NCBI RefSeq assembly: GCF_028858725.1
Contig: NC_084790.1
Location: forward strand, 5,586,001-5,650,000
DNA from: Colius striatus
Lineage: Eukaryota; Chordata; Aves; Coliiformes; Coliidae
Direction: 5' to 3'
Length of the DNA stretch: 64,000 nucleotides
The notes below the pieces were generated by a model that saw only the letters and a list, made by a program, of their open reading frames with translations, searched no databases and was not told the DNA's origin. Both the position numbers and the translations under genes were made by a program. Below, in pieces: positions 44,426-57,200 of this stretch (position 1 is the stretch's first letter; each line of letters opens with the position of its first letter).

Positions 44426-46406
44426 AGAGCCTCACTAGAGGTATGCACCAGCATTTCTGCACCCATTCACAAGCTTCCCAAAAATCACCTGTAAAATCTG
44501 CTCAAGGCATAAGGAAAACCACTCCAGGAGCTCCTCCAGGCACAGAGATACATTGGTCCTGGTCCCGGGAAAACCTTGGTGAACCCAGTTCCATGGGTGT
44601 ATTTTCCCCAAGCTTTTATGCCTGGAGAATGAGGGGATGGTGCAGCATCCCAGGAGCAAAGGTGTCTGCATCCCAAAGAACTCGCTTGTACCCAGCACCA
44701 GCTCTGGGCTGCAGCAGGAGCAAAAGTTACTCTGTGGATAAATGCCCATGCCATGCCCTGTCAGACACTGCTTGGGAGCCAAGCTCCCACTTCCTCTCCC
44801 AGGTTTCTGCTGTTAGCATCATCCCTGAGACCAATGCTACCTTTGTCTGTATTTTCAAGCTTGTAGGCCCATTTCCTAGCATGGATAGGGAACTGACCAT
44901 CTCCACGCTGGGCTCTGCCACGAGTTCATTCCCAGCTGCCACCAGCCCCTCTCTGCTGCAGCTCCCCATCCCCTTCCCAGCCTTTTCCCGGGATCTATAT
45001 CGGATCAATACGTGTCTAGTCGGGAGGTGAAAGGTGAATACATTAAAATACACTTAGTAAACACGATCTGCAGAGCTGGTGAGAAGGTGAAAGCAGGAAA
45101 TCATTGTAAAATAGCCCCTAGAAGACACATAACAGGAGAGAGCTTCATCCAAGAGCCGATAAATCTCCAGCCATGGGTCTGAGCTCTGGCAGGAGCAGCT
45201 TTGGATCTAGCTGGGCAGTGCCTGAAAGCAGTGGACATAACAAGACTCATTTGCTTTCCAGGAGGGATATTTTCCTCTGATCTTTTCCCTGCCTCAGTTG
45301 TTTTGGAGAAGGCTTATGTTTTGCAGCAGCCAGGCACAGGAATGGAGCAGCCGGGATACACTTGGGAGCCCCATGAGATTTTCTGCACCCAAAAGCATCT
45401 CTGGCTTCTGAGTGATTTAAACTGGCACCTTGGAGGTGGCAGGAAACACTCCTGGGAAACCTCAGCACTGATTTGCAGCCCATCAGCTGATTGAGGGTGG
45501 GGGGTGGTGGTGGGCAACTCCCCAAACCTGCCTGTGGGACTGTGCAAAAAAGCAGCAAGCAAAGCCAAAAGGAGAGGGGATCTTGTGGGGAAGGTCTGGG
45601 AAGTGTTTTGAGGTGTGGGGTAGGATGCATGAAAATGCCACAAAGGTACAAAAAATGCTTCACTAGGCTCAGATTTGGATTTGGGCTCAACAGATGCTTT
45701 GCATTAAGGAGATTTTGCTGGATTTTATCTTCTATTGGAAAGGCAGGAGGCAGGATGGACGCGCTCCTGGGGTGCAGACAGCCCCACAATGAGCTGAGAA
45801 CTGAGCACTTGCACTCAGTAGTTACCCAAATGTTGATTTAGATGAGGATCCATGTCCAGAGCATCAGCATCAGGAAAACAGCAGGAATCAAAACGCCTCT
45901 CCTGGCCCTGCTTAGGGCAGCAGGATTTCCAGCCACTGCTCATAGCATCCATTGATCTGGGAAATTTATTCCCCAGACACTTACAGGAAATGGTTCAAAT
46001 CAATTTAGACCCAATTATCACACCAGTCACCTAAGATCAGAATAAAGAAAAGCTTTCCTCCCTCCTCCAGAGCAGGAGGAGAAACCTGGTAACACAGGAT
46101 GTGTCTTACCCTGGGCAGGACTCACTAGGAGATTTAAAGGTGCCCCGATGTTTCCAGCAGAGAGTTTAAGTCTTCCAAACCAATAAACCAGCATCACTAG
46201 GGAGCAGCCCAGGGTTCCCATTTGGAAACTTTGGCTTTTCTAGCAGTCAGACTAACTTCTCAACCCCATGGAAACCCCTTTGTGCCTGGCAACAGGCAGC
46301 ATCAAATGTAACCGTCCCAACTGAGAGCTCCTGGAGGAGATACTGATGCCACGTTTGGCCCCCGTAGCTCCATTGGCTTCTGGAGAGCAAAATGGTGCTG
46401 ATTTGC
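44426..46406. other. Downstream intergenic DNA, no gene seen
   Basis: A 251-codon plus-strand frame (44275-45030) crosses the CAG repeat but shows no domain and no splice context. It is treated as chance. Confidence 0.45.
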
Positions 46407-46451
46407 TCCATCCATCCATCCATCCATCCATCCATCCATCCATCCATCCAC
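46407..46451 (+). repeat. (TCCA)n tetranucleotide microsatellite
   Basis: About 11 perfect copies of TCCA, which is TGGA on the other strand. Confidence 0.97.
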
Positions 46452-49400
46452 GCTCTCGTAGCAGTGACCATGGCTCGCTAACATGAATATCTCCTTTCCT
46501 CTTGGCAGAGATCCCAGCCTGGGGAGTAAAGAGAGGGACAGAACGGATGGGACAACAACATGGGAAAGTCTGATATGTAAATCACCACACGTGTGCTGCA
46601 TGACCTCAGAGGAGCACATCTCTCCTGTCCAGTGACACAGACATCCCACCCAGCGTGACAATATGGCAAAACACTCAGCTTCGTCACCCACTCGCCTCCA
46701 GATTCACTCCAGGAGCATTTGCCTGGGCTGAAGCTCTGCAGACCTGGCTTGGAGCCAGCCACGCTGCTCCTGAAGAGCTAACACAGACATTGGGAGGCCA
46801 AACCAGAATGCAGGATCAGCAATAAATCTGCCTGCCCCCGGCAGGGAGCAGAGCATAAAGAGAGATTAAAGGAAGCAGCCCAGACCTCTGCTTCCATCGA
46901 TAAACAAGAAAACAACAAGAAAACAGCTCCAGGGTGAACATGGCAAAAGGAAATCTGCCCACAGGGCTGCTGGGAGGTGGAAGCCACCGAGCCACGCTTA
47001 CACACATGCTCAGGACGTGCCCCGTTGCTTCAGCCTTCTGGAGAGATGCAACAACCAGAAGCAACTGTGGATCCCACGCAGCGATGGCAACCCCCGGAAA
47101 AATGAGAGTCCCTGCGGGATCGTTTGCTACCTCCAACCAACTGAAGATCCTGAGAAGATGTAAGAAAGAAATCCATATTCTCCCAGCACAGCCTCCTCCC
47201 CCCATCCCTTCCCTTTTTGTCCTCTGGGCTTTGGTTTCCTCCATTAGTTTGTTTGCTTGTTTTGCAGCGGCCGATAAGGGCCCCAGAGGGGGGATGGCGG
47301 TGGGAACCCAACCCCTCCACAGATCCTGTGTCTGCTCCAACACCTGCAGCACAAGAGGTTTATTCTAACAGGGGAGAAAGGGGGGTAAGAAGGAGTGAAA
47401 GAAGACTGAGAATAATTGAATGAGAGAGAAGTTCATAACAAAAATAAAAGACAACCATGACCTGTGTCACGTGGGATCTTTCACATCTTATCCTGGAAAA
47501 AAACGTAATGCTGTTGAAGGGTTTTTGGCCCTTGAGTCTCAAAAGCTTGTGCTGAGCAGAAAGGGCTTTCTCAGAGCACTTCAGAAAGTGTTACACAAGC
47601 CACTGGCTGCAGAGCAGCGGGGCCGGGTTTATATTCAGGTTATGAGCACTTAAAACCTTTTGGTTGTCTTGGCAAAGCAAATCAAAAAGGAGAGCTCTGC
47701 TTTGGATCCCCGCTCTGCACCCCATGAAATGAGGGGCAGCCTGCAGGGAGAAAGCGTCTCGCAGGAGCTCACACTTTAATTCCCCAGGGAAAAGCAGCCC
47801 TGGGCCAGACCTTGCCAAGAAAGGGACAAGGAATGGCTGCTCTCTCAGAACCACCGGCCTCACACTGAGAAAGCTTTGAGCTGGATTGATTCCATTCCCG
47901 TATCACATTTGTGGCTTCCTCATCATCAGGGCAGCTGGAGGGGCTCTGAGGCCAAGTAGGGGCCACGGGGCTCCGCGGCCCATGAGCTGCTCCCACCTGC
48001 CCCGTGGCATCGCGATTAGCTGCGGTGATAACTGCTGTGATGTCAGAGCAGGAGGATTATGACTTCAAAAGGAGGATTAAACAGAAGCAACAAATGACAT
48101 CCTTCCCCCAACAAGAGGGATGCCCAGATGTGTGGGTCATGGTGCTAATTAAGGAACAGAGAAGGAGCTGGCAGCGCTCCTGGCCACTGATCCTGCGGTT
48201 TACCAGGGCTGAGGTCATCTCACTGACAGACCTGGCTTCGGACAAGGACCACCCAGTGACGAGACCTCCAGGCATCCCTCAGGACGCCCAGACAGTCTCC
48301 AGGCAGGACTTCATGTCAGGTCCAACCACAAGCAGCTCTCCAGGGTCTCTGGAAGCAGAGAGTACCCAAAGACAATTTGCAGGGCAAAGACATTAGCAAA
48401 GCAGCCCCATAGCTCAGCTTGTCCCTGGTCTGTTCTCTGTCAGCAACCAGCCTTGTGTGTGTCAGAGGGAAATGTTGCAGCCCCACAGCCAAGGGCAGAG
48501 CCAGGCCTCCTAAATGACAGCCCACTCTTAATTAACTCGAGCTCAGCCCCAGCCTCTCCTCCGAGGCCCTTTCTGTGAGAGCGAAGCAGAGCCAAGCCTC
48601 CAAGCAGTCATGTAAACACTCGGTTCCTCCAGAAAGAGCCAGTAACTCATCTGACCCAGGCTATTTATTTTTTTTAAATACCATTTGTCCTACCCTGGAA
48701 GTGCAGATTCTGTTTTTGACATTGACTTTCTCTTGGAGACCAAGAGGCACAAATCCAGGGGCTCTGACCTCCCCACACCCAGGCTGGGGTCAGGCTGCCT
48801 ACGCGAGCACAGGGCCAAACACAGAGGGATGAGCATCCTATAAATACCCTTCAATATTCTCCACCTCCTTGCTGCATCTTTCCAGCAGCCCTGCCTCTTG
48901 CATGCCTTCCCCAGCCCTGTTAGTTGCTTCTCCCTTCTTGTCCCGACCTCTTGAATGCGTTGGAGCTCCATCCTCCCACAGCCCATCCTGAGTCAGAGAC
49001 ACGGAGGGGTTCAGAGGAGACCCAGGTGATTATTGGCTGCCAACGTGTGTTGCTGTTGGCCCCATCGGTACAGGCAGGAGGAGGATCTGCTGCCTGTGGA
49101 GAGCGAGGCCAGGGGGCCAGGCTGGTGGCAGGAGCAGATGCTGGGAACCAAATGGCCTGAAATCATAGGACATCTGGCTGGGCCCAGCCACAGCCAGCTG
49201 GGCACAATGGCCAAATGCCAGCCCAGCTTGCCAGCGTGCTCCTGCAACATATAGCTGTGTGGATGGGGCAAGAGCAGCACTCCTGCTCCTTCCTCTGCTC
49301 TGAAACCAAAATCTCTCCTACCTTTCCCATCTCGCTGGGCCATAAGACCAAAGCAGTCAATGCCAGGCTGCCAGGGCTCTCTTAGCAGAGCTGGGGATGA

Positions 49401-51169
49401 GAATGCTCTTCATCCACTCTGCTTCTGGCAAAGCCTAAGGTCCCATCAGGAATCACTGAGCAAAAAGGTAGGGCTGTCCCTGGACACCATTTCCTTGTAA
49501 AATGGTATCAAGAGGAACCTCACATCTGGTGTCCCAGGGCAGCATCGTGTTGAACCCTGTAAACACCAGCGATCCCACTTTGCAAACCTTCCTTCTCCCA
49601 AAGCTCCCATTCCCCCGGGAGTCCATGAAGCTGTAACAGCAGAAGTGTGGGGAGAGATCTGATCCCCCGTGATTTGCATCCCTGGAGGCACTTACCTGGG
49701 AGGCCATTTTCCCCAAGGCTCTGGGAGAAGGAGGAATGGAAAGCACTTCCCTCTCCCCCTCATTCCCAGAAAAGGTTTTTAGCTGGGAAGGAAATGGCTA
49801 CATGTGCTCAGCCACAGTTGGAGTCAAGCCCTCATATTTGGCTTGGTGAGAAGGTCACAAGAGGTGACCCACTCATTTTCCTCCAGCCAAGGGAGGCTGA
49901 AAGCCCCAGCTCCAGCCAGACACACACAGAGACGAGCCATGGCCAAGCCAGGATGCCCACCAAGCCCCACACCACACTTGAGGGCCCAGGGGAGTTGCTG
50001 GTAGTGGCCATAATCCTCGAACAACAAGAGGTGGCAGCCCTCAGCCAGCCCAAACACTGTGCATTTGGCTTCTCTTCCCGCTGAGGGGCTTGGGACTGAG
50101 CAAAGACAGAAAAGAAAGGATAAAGCCATCAATTGAGACGGACAGCTCGCCTCAGCCCTTGCCCCTCGGCACAGGGGCACGGCCAGCCCTTAACTCACAT
50201 CTCCAAACACTTCAAAGACCTCTTTGTCTCCCATCAGCACCAGCCCACTTGCCTGGGAGGAGAGCAGAAGCACTGGCCAAAGGGGATGCTGTGAGCCCTG
50301 CTGACAGAGAGGAAGGAACCATGTGCAGCCAGGGATGCCCTGCTCTTTCCTCTGCCATGGGGTGGTAAAGCCTCAAAGCAGCTCTGCTCACCCAGACCAG
50401 GCTTAAATCCATTTGGAGGGGGCTTGAGCCAGAGTCTTTTCCCACCCTCTCTGTGTTTGGGGCACTGGCTGTGCAGCCCTGACCCCCCTCCCCAAGCCTG
50501 GGAGCTGATCCCTCCAAAGGAACCTGCCACTCTCTCAGTCCCAGCCTGTGATTTATTTAATCGATCTTTGGATAAAGTCCTACATACATTTCCAGTTTCC
50601 CTGGGAGGTTTGGATTTTTTTCTTCCCCTCCTTTGGCATCAGCTGTGCTCTCCCTGCAGGGACAGAGGAGGGGGGAGCGGGGAACACAGCCGGAATCGGA
50701 TTGCAACCTTCACACGTCTCCAGGCTTTTGGAGCCGTGTTTCCCACCAAGCAAGCTGGAAACCTCAATCTGTCAGGCCACCTAAACAGAAACACATGGTC
50801 GCAGCTCAGCTTGCCAGCCAGCAACGTAAAGTGAGGAATCAAAGCAGAGGAGAAATGAAAGGGCTGACCCAGGGAAGCGGGTTGGGGAGAGCCAGCGCCC
50901 AGCAGCCGGCTGGTGATGCGGGCAATTTGGTGGCTCTCGTAAAGAAGAGGAGATGAAAGATGTTCAGAGCTGGAAAAGAGAAGAGGAATTTGAAACCTGA
51001 GGGCAGAGAGGATATGGATGCCGGACAAGCCTGGGGAGCCCTGCCTGTGGGGGATGGGGAAGAGCACGACTGAGCTGCAGCCACTGCAACTGGGGGAAAG
51101 TCATTGAAATTTCCACTGGAACAGGAGCTCCTACTCACATGTGGGCTGTGCAGCTAAATGCGCTGTTCT
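46452..51169. other. Downstream intergenic DNA, no gene seen
   Basis: No coding exon, RNA gene or interspersed repeat is recognised in this 4.7-kb stretch. A T-run occurs at about 48667-48675. Confidence 0.45.
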
Positions 51170-51345
51170 GGAGGGAAAAAATCCCACAGAAGCACTTAAA
51201 ATATTTGCATTAAATACCCAACAAGCCTATCAGGATTAATAGCATTACAGTAAATTCCAGACAAATTAATAACCATTAGGCCTTCATGTAAAAGCACTCC
51301 TGGAGCTGATTGGCCTGAGCCTCCCCTGTAAATCACTTTAGACCC
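51170..51345. promoter_or_regulatory. AT-rich, TAAT-rich candidate conserved element
   Basis: AT-rich DNA with many homeodomain-type TAAT/ATTA cores (GCATTAAATACCC, AGGATTAATAGCATTACAG, CAAATTAATAACCATTAGGC) sits sharply between GC-richer flanks. This texture is common in vertebrate developmental enhancers. Conservation cannot be judged from one sequence. Confidence 0.3.
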
Positions 51346-54300
51346 AGTAGCCAATCCTCTGCTCACAAACCACGAGCTCCTTTTGCCAGCAGTGCCTCAT
51401 GGTGCAAATAAAAACATCCCCACAGCATCGTGCGGCAGCACCACTGGTCACCACAGGCTGAGGATGAAGTGCCTCTTCATGTTACCCATAACAAAAGCCA
51501 CCAAAACTCCTCCCAAAAACTGCACGTCACTTGTTTTGGCTGACAGCATTTCTTCTGATCCAAAAGCACCTGGATAAATGAGTTTGGGAGCTCAGCTCTT
51601 GCCTATGTGCTGTTATGTACAAGGCAAAGCGCTCAGAAAGGTGCCCAAGGAGAAGGTTAACAGAGCACTGGGGAGGATGCATCTGATTTCCAGCTGCCAT
51701 AAAATCACTGCATGATCTTAGACAATTTATCCACCACCCTGGCTCGGTTCCTTCCCCTTTCCCACCCAGCAAAGTGATTTTTGCATCCTGGGGTTAGCAG
51801 CCACGCTGGCCAGTCAGCTGCACACAGCTGGCCCCAGACCCCATCTCACGTGCCCATCCCACTCCTGTGGGCACGGGAAGGGAGAGGGAGGGTTTGTCTG
51901 TGCCACTACAATCACTGGCACAAACCCCTCAGCCTCAGCTCCTGGAAAGCAGAAAACATCAGCAAAAAGCTTCCCATAAAAGATGAGGAGTGGATGCTGG
52001 AGGAAGATGGGGTGAATTAATATCTCCAAGGCAATTACATCACCAGATCTCCTGGCTGGCTTTGACAACATTGACCTCTGCCACCTTCAGTCCCTGGATT
52101 AATTACCCGGGTTAATCACAGCTGCAGTAACTGGCTTAGTCAGCATCAAGCACTCTCATCCTTACCAGGTAAAGCAATCCCTGTCTCTTCCTGGCTCATT
52201 TGACAGGACTGGGCTGGAGGGAGGTCCTGCCTTCCTGGAAGGCTTGCTTTCATCCAGAATTAACCCCCTCTTTCATGCAATTGTGGTTTTCACCCTGCCC
52301 TCCCATTGTTGTTATATGCAAGGAGGCACCTCTGGGCAGCTCATCACCTGTGGAATCTGCTGCTATTGTCCCAAAAGGACCTGGTAGGGTCACCACTGTT
52401 TCTGTCAGTATAGGTGGTGTTTTGCCCTGGCCACGAAGAACAAAGCAATCACCAAGCCCTGATTTCCCACCTAAGGGCTGGCCAACAGTCAAACAGATGT
52501 TTTCTATAAATAACAAAACAAGGAGCACACAAGCTGCAGAAATAAGGGAAGCAAATCCAATTAGGTTGGAAAAATTCTTTTCCAGGCTTGCAAAAGGTCT
52601 GTGGTTAATCATCTTGCAGGGTGCATCTCTATCAAAAGATAGAGAGATTTGGGGTCCTGGTTGAGCTTCTCTTTTGAGGTGCAGCCTGGCCACAAGTCAG
52701 GGAAATGTATCTCTATATCTTTGTCCACTTTAGAAACAAGAATGGGAAAATCTGAGCCAGAAAAGGGGATTTGCCAAAGGGGAAAAAAAAATGAGGAAGG
52801 GCTTTGGAGTTTCCTTGATTTCCTATAATAATGATTGATTTTTCTCCTGCTGCTCTCTCGGATTTTGGCTCAGGATCTGGGGCTCCTCTGGGAGCTGGAC
52901 TGCAGTGTAGGTTTCACTTAAATGGACAATTTGTCGCTTTAACTTGCTAAAACCTCAAAAGCCACATCAGGGCTCGGCTGTAAGAGCTTTCTTTCCTGTG
53001 TCAGGTCAAGCAACAACCATCAGCGTGGGCCCCTCCAGGTTGGCTGGGAAGCCATGGTGCTGGCAGTGGCTAATGCCTTCCAACAGCCAACCCCCCACCC
53101 CTCCCCCAACATGATTTTGGGTGTTTGAGGTGGGCCAGCTCAAGAACTCTTGAAAGCAACTCCCATTCCCCAGCACAAAAGCTTTTGATCTAGCAGCAAA
53201 AGCCTAGCTGAGATACAGCAGTGGGATGCTTAAGTGAAACAAATTCAACTTGCAGACATGGGTTCTGTTCCTAAACCACAGCAAAAATTAACCAGTAACT
53301 GGTTGGAACTAAACAATAATAATTTAAAAAAAAGACAGAGAAATCTTCTCATGAAGTCATTCAGCTGAGGCTGGAAATTGTCCTAAAGGGTCGGCTCTGC
53401 CAATGAGGACAGCAAAGCCGAGCCGTGGGTTTCTGTCCTCGCTCCAAGGGCTCCTTATGCATTTTGCATTAAGCAGTAATTGGATAAAATGCATAAACAG
53501 GCACTGGCAGAGGAAGGAAACCCAGAGTTCCCCATCCTCGGGGTGTGTGGCTCCGCTGGCCAGAGGCACAGTGTCCAACAGCAGCTTTCTGTATGGGGCA
53601 GTGGCCAGAGGGGAGCTGGACCCTGATCAGCTTTGGTTGAAGGACATGCTTGAATCTTCCCCCATCAGGAAGAAGGATGGGGATGTGCTCACCTCCAACT
53701 CAGAGAGGGACCAGAAGCCACCCCACAGAGGCACCAACAATCCCCATCACTTTTATATACTCCAGTTTGGGAACTTCTCCCAAGGCTCTCACTAGTCTGG
53801 CCTGTCACCCTTAAGCATCCTCCAACACCTGCTGAGCTTCATCTTTTGCTTGGAGTAGTTGGGAGGAAAAAACCCCCAATCTTGCATTTACTGGGAGACT
53901 TTCTTATCTAATAAACCCTCCTTTCTCCCCAGCTCCCATGAATCACTCCCTTTGCTGCTGCTAAAGCTCGATGCAATGGGACACAGGTTACTCGCTGCTT
54001 TGTCCCACGAAATAGAGCAACAATGGACCCTGAGCCTCAGCTGATTCAAACTGGCCCTCATCCACAAGCTACTCTGTGCTGTCTGGGATCTGGCCATTGG
54101 AGTAATTAGGAAAGCCGCATCATTATCTGAAGCACAGTTTTCCAAGAGCAAATCCATCTGGGTTGTTCCCTGGGGAGTCTGAGCTTGTCAACACAAGCTC
54201 GCTCAACACGCCGTGCTCGGCCCCCTCCTGCGACTGCAAACGCTGGCTTTGGCTGCAGGAAAGGGGTTTGGAGAGAGCAAACAGGTCGATTTGGGGGGTG

Positions 54301-57200
54301 AAATGGGCAATACTACACAGAAAATGCAATGCTGAGAACAGTGTTGCAGCCTCTTTTTCTTGTTAAAAGCTGCTTTTTCCCTTTGCTGACCCTCCAGCCT
54401 TCTCAAAAGGAGCAGGGATGCTTCAAAGGCAGGGAATGGGAAAGCAGCACCTAAAGAAAAGCAGAAATTTCCCCAAAGCCCTTGAACAAGCAAAGCTGCG
54501 AGGCCAAGGCCCAGAGGGCAGGGAAGTGTCTTATCAATCACTGCATCGAGCCCCACATAATCCCCAGGAGCCGGGACCTGCTGCCCGCCTGCCCCAGCCT
54601 CTCCGTGGGGACACGACTGGGCTGGAAGTGCGGGTGTTCAGGAAAAGATTTGCAGCTCTTTGGCTGGATTTGTTGCTCTTCAGTGGGGATAAGGCAGCCA
54701 GAGGGTCAAGGGGTGTGCAGAGCTGCGAAGCAGTGGGGCATGTGCAACTGATGAAGTATTTTAACTTGGGGTTCCAGACAGTGCCTCATTTTGGGGGAAG
54801 AAGTCAAGTGTAACCCTAGGCAATATCTCAGCATGTGGGTCTGAGGAGAACACACAAACCCATGTGGCTGCTCTCAGCCTGCATCTCCCACAAGGACGAG
54901 TCTGCAGGACCCTGAAGAATCTTCATGCTCTGGACTGAGCTCCCCAGTAATCAATTGCCTCCCAGTGCCATCTCGGAGCCTTCAGCCATGACCTGGCAAA
55001 GGGGGCTGGGCTTGAAAATCTCAGCTCGGCCTCTCCATCACTGCTGAGACGGTTGGGGCATAAAGATGGGAGCCAGGGTGGGAAGCAGGGGCTGAGAAGG
55101 CAAAGCCTCTGGGGAAAGCACAGGTTCTGACGCAGAGAGCACATGAGGAGCCCCAAAGGCAGAGACGAGTGCAGGTCTGGGGCTGATGCTGCTCCAGCCC
55201 CACAGCACGCAGAGCATGACACAGAGACGTTGCTTGCAAACACTTGTGCAATGTCACGTGTGACCACCTCCTTATTTTACAGCACTGAGCGCCTGCCCCG
55301 TTTGCCCTCCTCCATCCTGCACGGCCCCCAGCCCACACGCCACCCAGCCCAACAGCCAAATCCCTCCCCATAAGTCCCTCCTCACCTCCACCCCAAAACA
55401 AGCCCAGGACACCTGGCCCAGGAGTCTCTCTGTGGGCAATCTGATCCCCTGGACGGAAAGCAGCTCCACTCCAGGCCCACAGGCCAGGGAGGCCACGCTG
55501 GGCCATCACCGGCCGCCCCCGCCTTGGACCCGGCCCAGGCTGCTGATGGAGTGTGAGCGCTGGAAACGCAGAGTTCTGCCCTCCCCTCTGCCTCCTGGCC
55601 CTTTGCCACCATCCCCTCCACTCGGGCTGATGAAAAAACCCCATTTTTAGTTATTGCAAGGGAGTTTTGGGGGGTGTGTGTGTCCTTAGCCAAGCCCACG
55701 GGAGTGCCCAGCTGCCCCTCAGCCTCTACCACGAGCCCAGGGACGCATTTCCATGTAATCAGATTTGCAAAGTCATTGGAAGTGTCTGTGAGAGCTCAGG
55801 CAGAGCCAGATCGTCGCTGAACAGCAGCGGGGAGCTGCGGCAGGGAGTGGGGGGTGGCCTCCCTGCATGCTGTGCACCCACCAATCTGACAGAGCACTTG
55901 GTCCCGGGTGGGGTATTGCCCCACACCGGCAGGGCCAGAGTCAGAGGCAGGGATTCCTTCTCAGGTCAGCTGGTGCAGCTGAGAAAGAACAATCAGATCA
56001 GGTGTAGGGCAGGAGAGCCTTATAGAGGAGCTGCCTCTGCTGCTCTCCAAGAAGGAATTACCTCTCCCACAAAACCCGGAGTGCTCAGCAGATGTAACAC
56101 GTTAACAAAGGGACCCTCGCCCTGATTTTCTTCCTGCTCTGACACGAGGCAAAGCCATGGCCTCAGGACAGATTGGGAGCCCTATAGGGTCCGGGGCCCC
56201 CATCCTGCCCCTCAGGAGCACAGGAGGGGTCTCAGCAAGGGGGAAAGAAGTGATTTGGGATGAGGCTGGAGCAGTCCTGGGGGTGGGGGGTATAGCCCAT
56301 CCTACAGGTGAAAAACTCTGGGAAAAATGATAATGGAGTGGCATGGAAAGAAAGGCCAGCTCTAGAGCCCTGGTTGTATGCTCAGAGAGAGCTGCTTAGA
56401 TATTTCCAGGGGTTGAAAAAAAAAACCCAAAAAAGGAGACCAAAAAAAAGCAGCATTTTTCCCCATTTTCCCCATTTTTCAGTAAAACAACAACAAAAAT
56501 TACCCTTTTCCCCAGTTCTTATCTCAATACACCCTCTCTGATCCATTATCCTTTTGGTTTTTAATGACAATATGGGAAAATTTTCCACAGGGAACACCTC
56601 CCCACTTGTCCAACCCACTCTAGCATTCAGAAATGCTGATGATCAGTGTTAGTACATGGCTCTCAGACAGGGCACATTTCCCCCAAGGGCAGCTGCCCAG
56701 GGAAGCCCAGAGGCACGGGAAGGAGCAGAGGTGGACGGGCTGAGAGGGGAAGGTTATCTAAAGCAGCTCTTATCCAGAGATGAGCTGGGGTGAAACAGAG
56801 CTTTCAGAGGCAAGAGAAATGAGAATGTCTGCCTGCAGGCACATGGGAAGAAGCATCTGAGAAGTTCAACCATCTTCCTTCTAAAGGTGCCTAAGAAATT
56901 GAGCGTTTTTTTCCAGCAAAGCTGAGTTAATTCAAGGGGCCTGGCAGAGCATCTCCCTCCTCTGCTGTCAGATACACCACCAACAGTCCTTCCAAGCCGC
57001 TCTCTGCGCGTTCAGGCGTTTACAGCACATTCAAAACATGAGGTGAGATCGCAGCACAGATCCCTTGGCTCCAGCAGCTACGACTTAAACACCAGCTGCC
57101 CTTTCCAGGCAGGGTAGAGCAGCCCATCCTAAGGCAGCAGAGCTGTGGACAGTTGCTCTTCTGGGGCCAAAGCAGAGCTTTGAGCTGCTGAGATTTGCTG
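51346..57200. other. Downstream intergenic DNA, no gene seen
   Basis: No gene is seen. A TTAATTACCCGGGTTAATC near-palindrome lies at about 52098-52116. A-rich patches occur at about 53310-53335 and 56417-56450. A 207-codon minus-strand frame at 55021-55644 is Gly/Arg/Trp-rich and looks like chance. Confidence 0.45.

Noticed and set aside
44275..45030. 251-codon plus-strand frame crossing the CAG repeat
   Set aside because: No recognised domain and no promoter or splice context; the polyglutamine run comes from the simple repeat.
52098..52116. TTAATTACCCGGGTTAATC near-palindrome
   Set aside because: It resembles an HNF1-type site, but the centre and spacing differ from consensus and one short match is not evidence of function.
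55021..55644. 207-codon minus-strand frame
   Set aside because: Low-complexity Gly/Arg/Trp composition, no domain, no conserved start or splice context.
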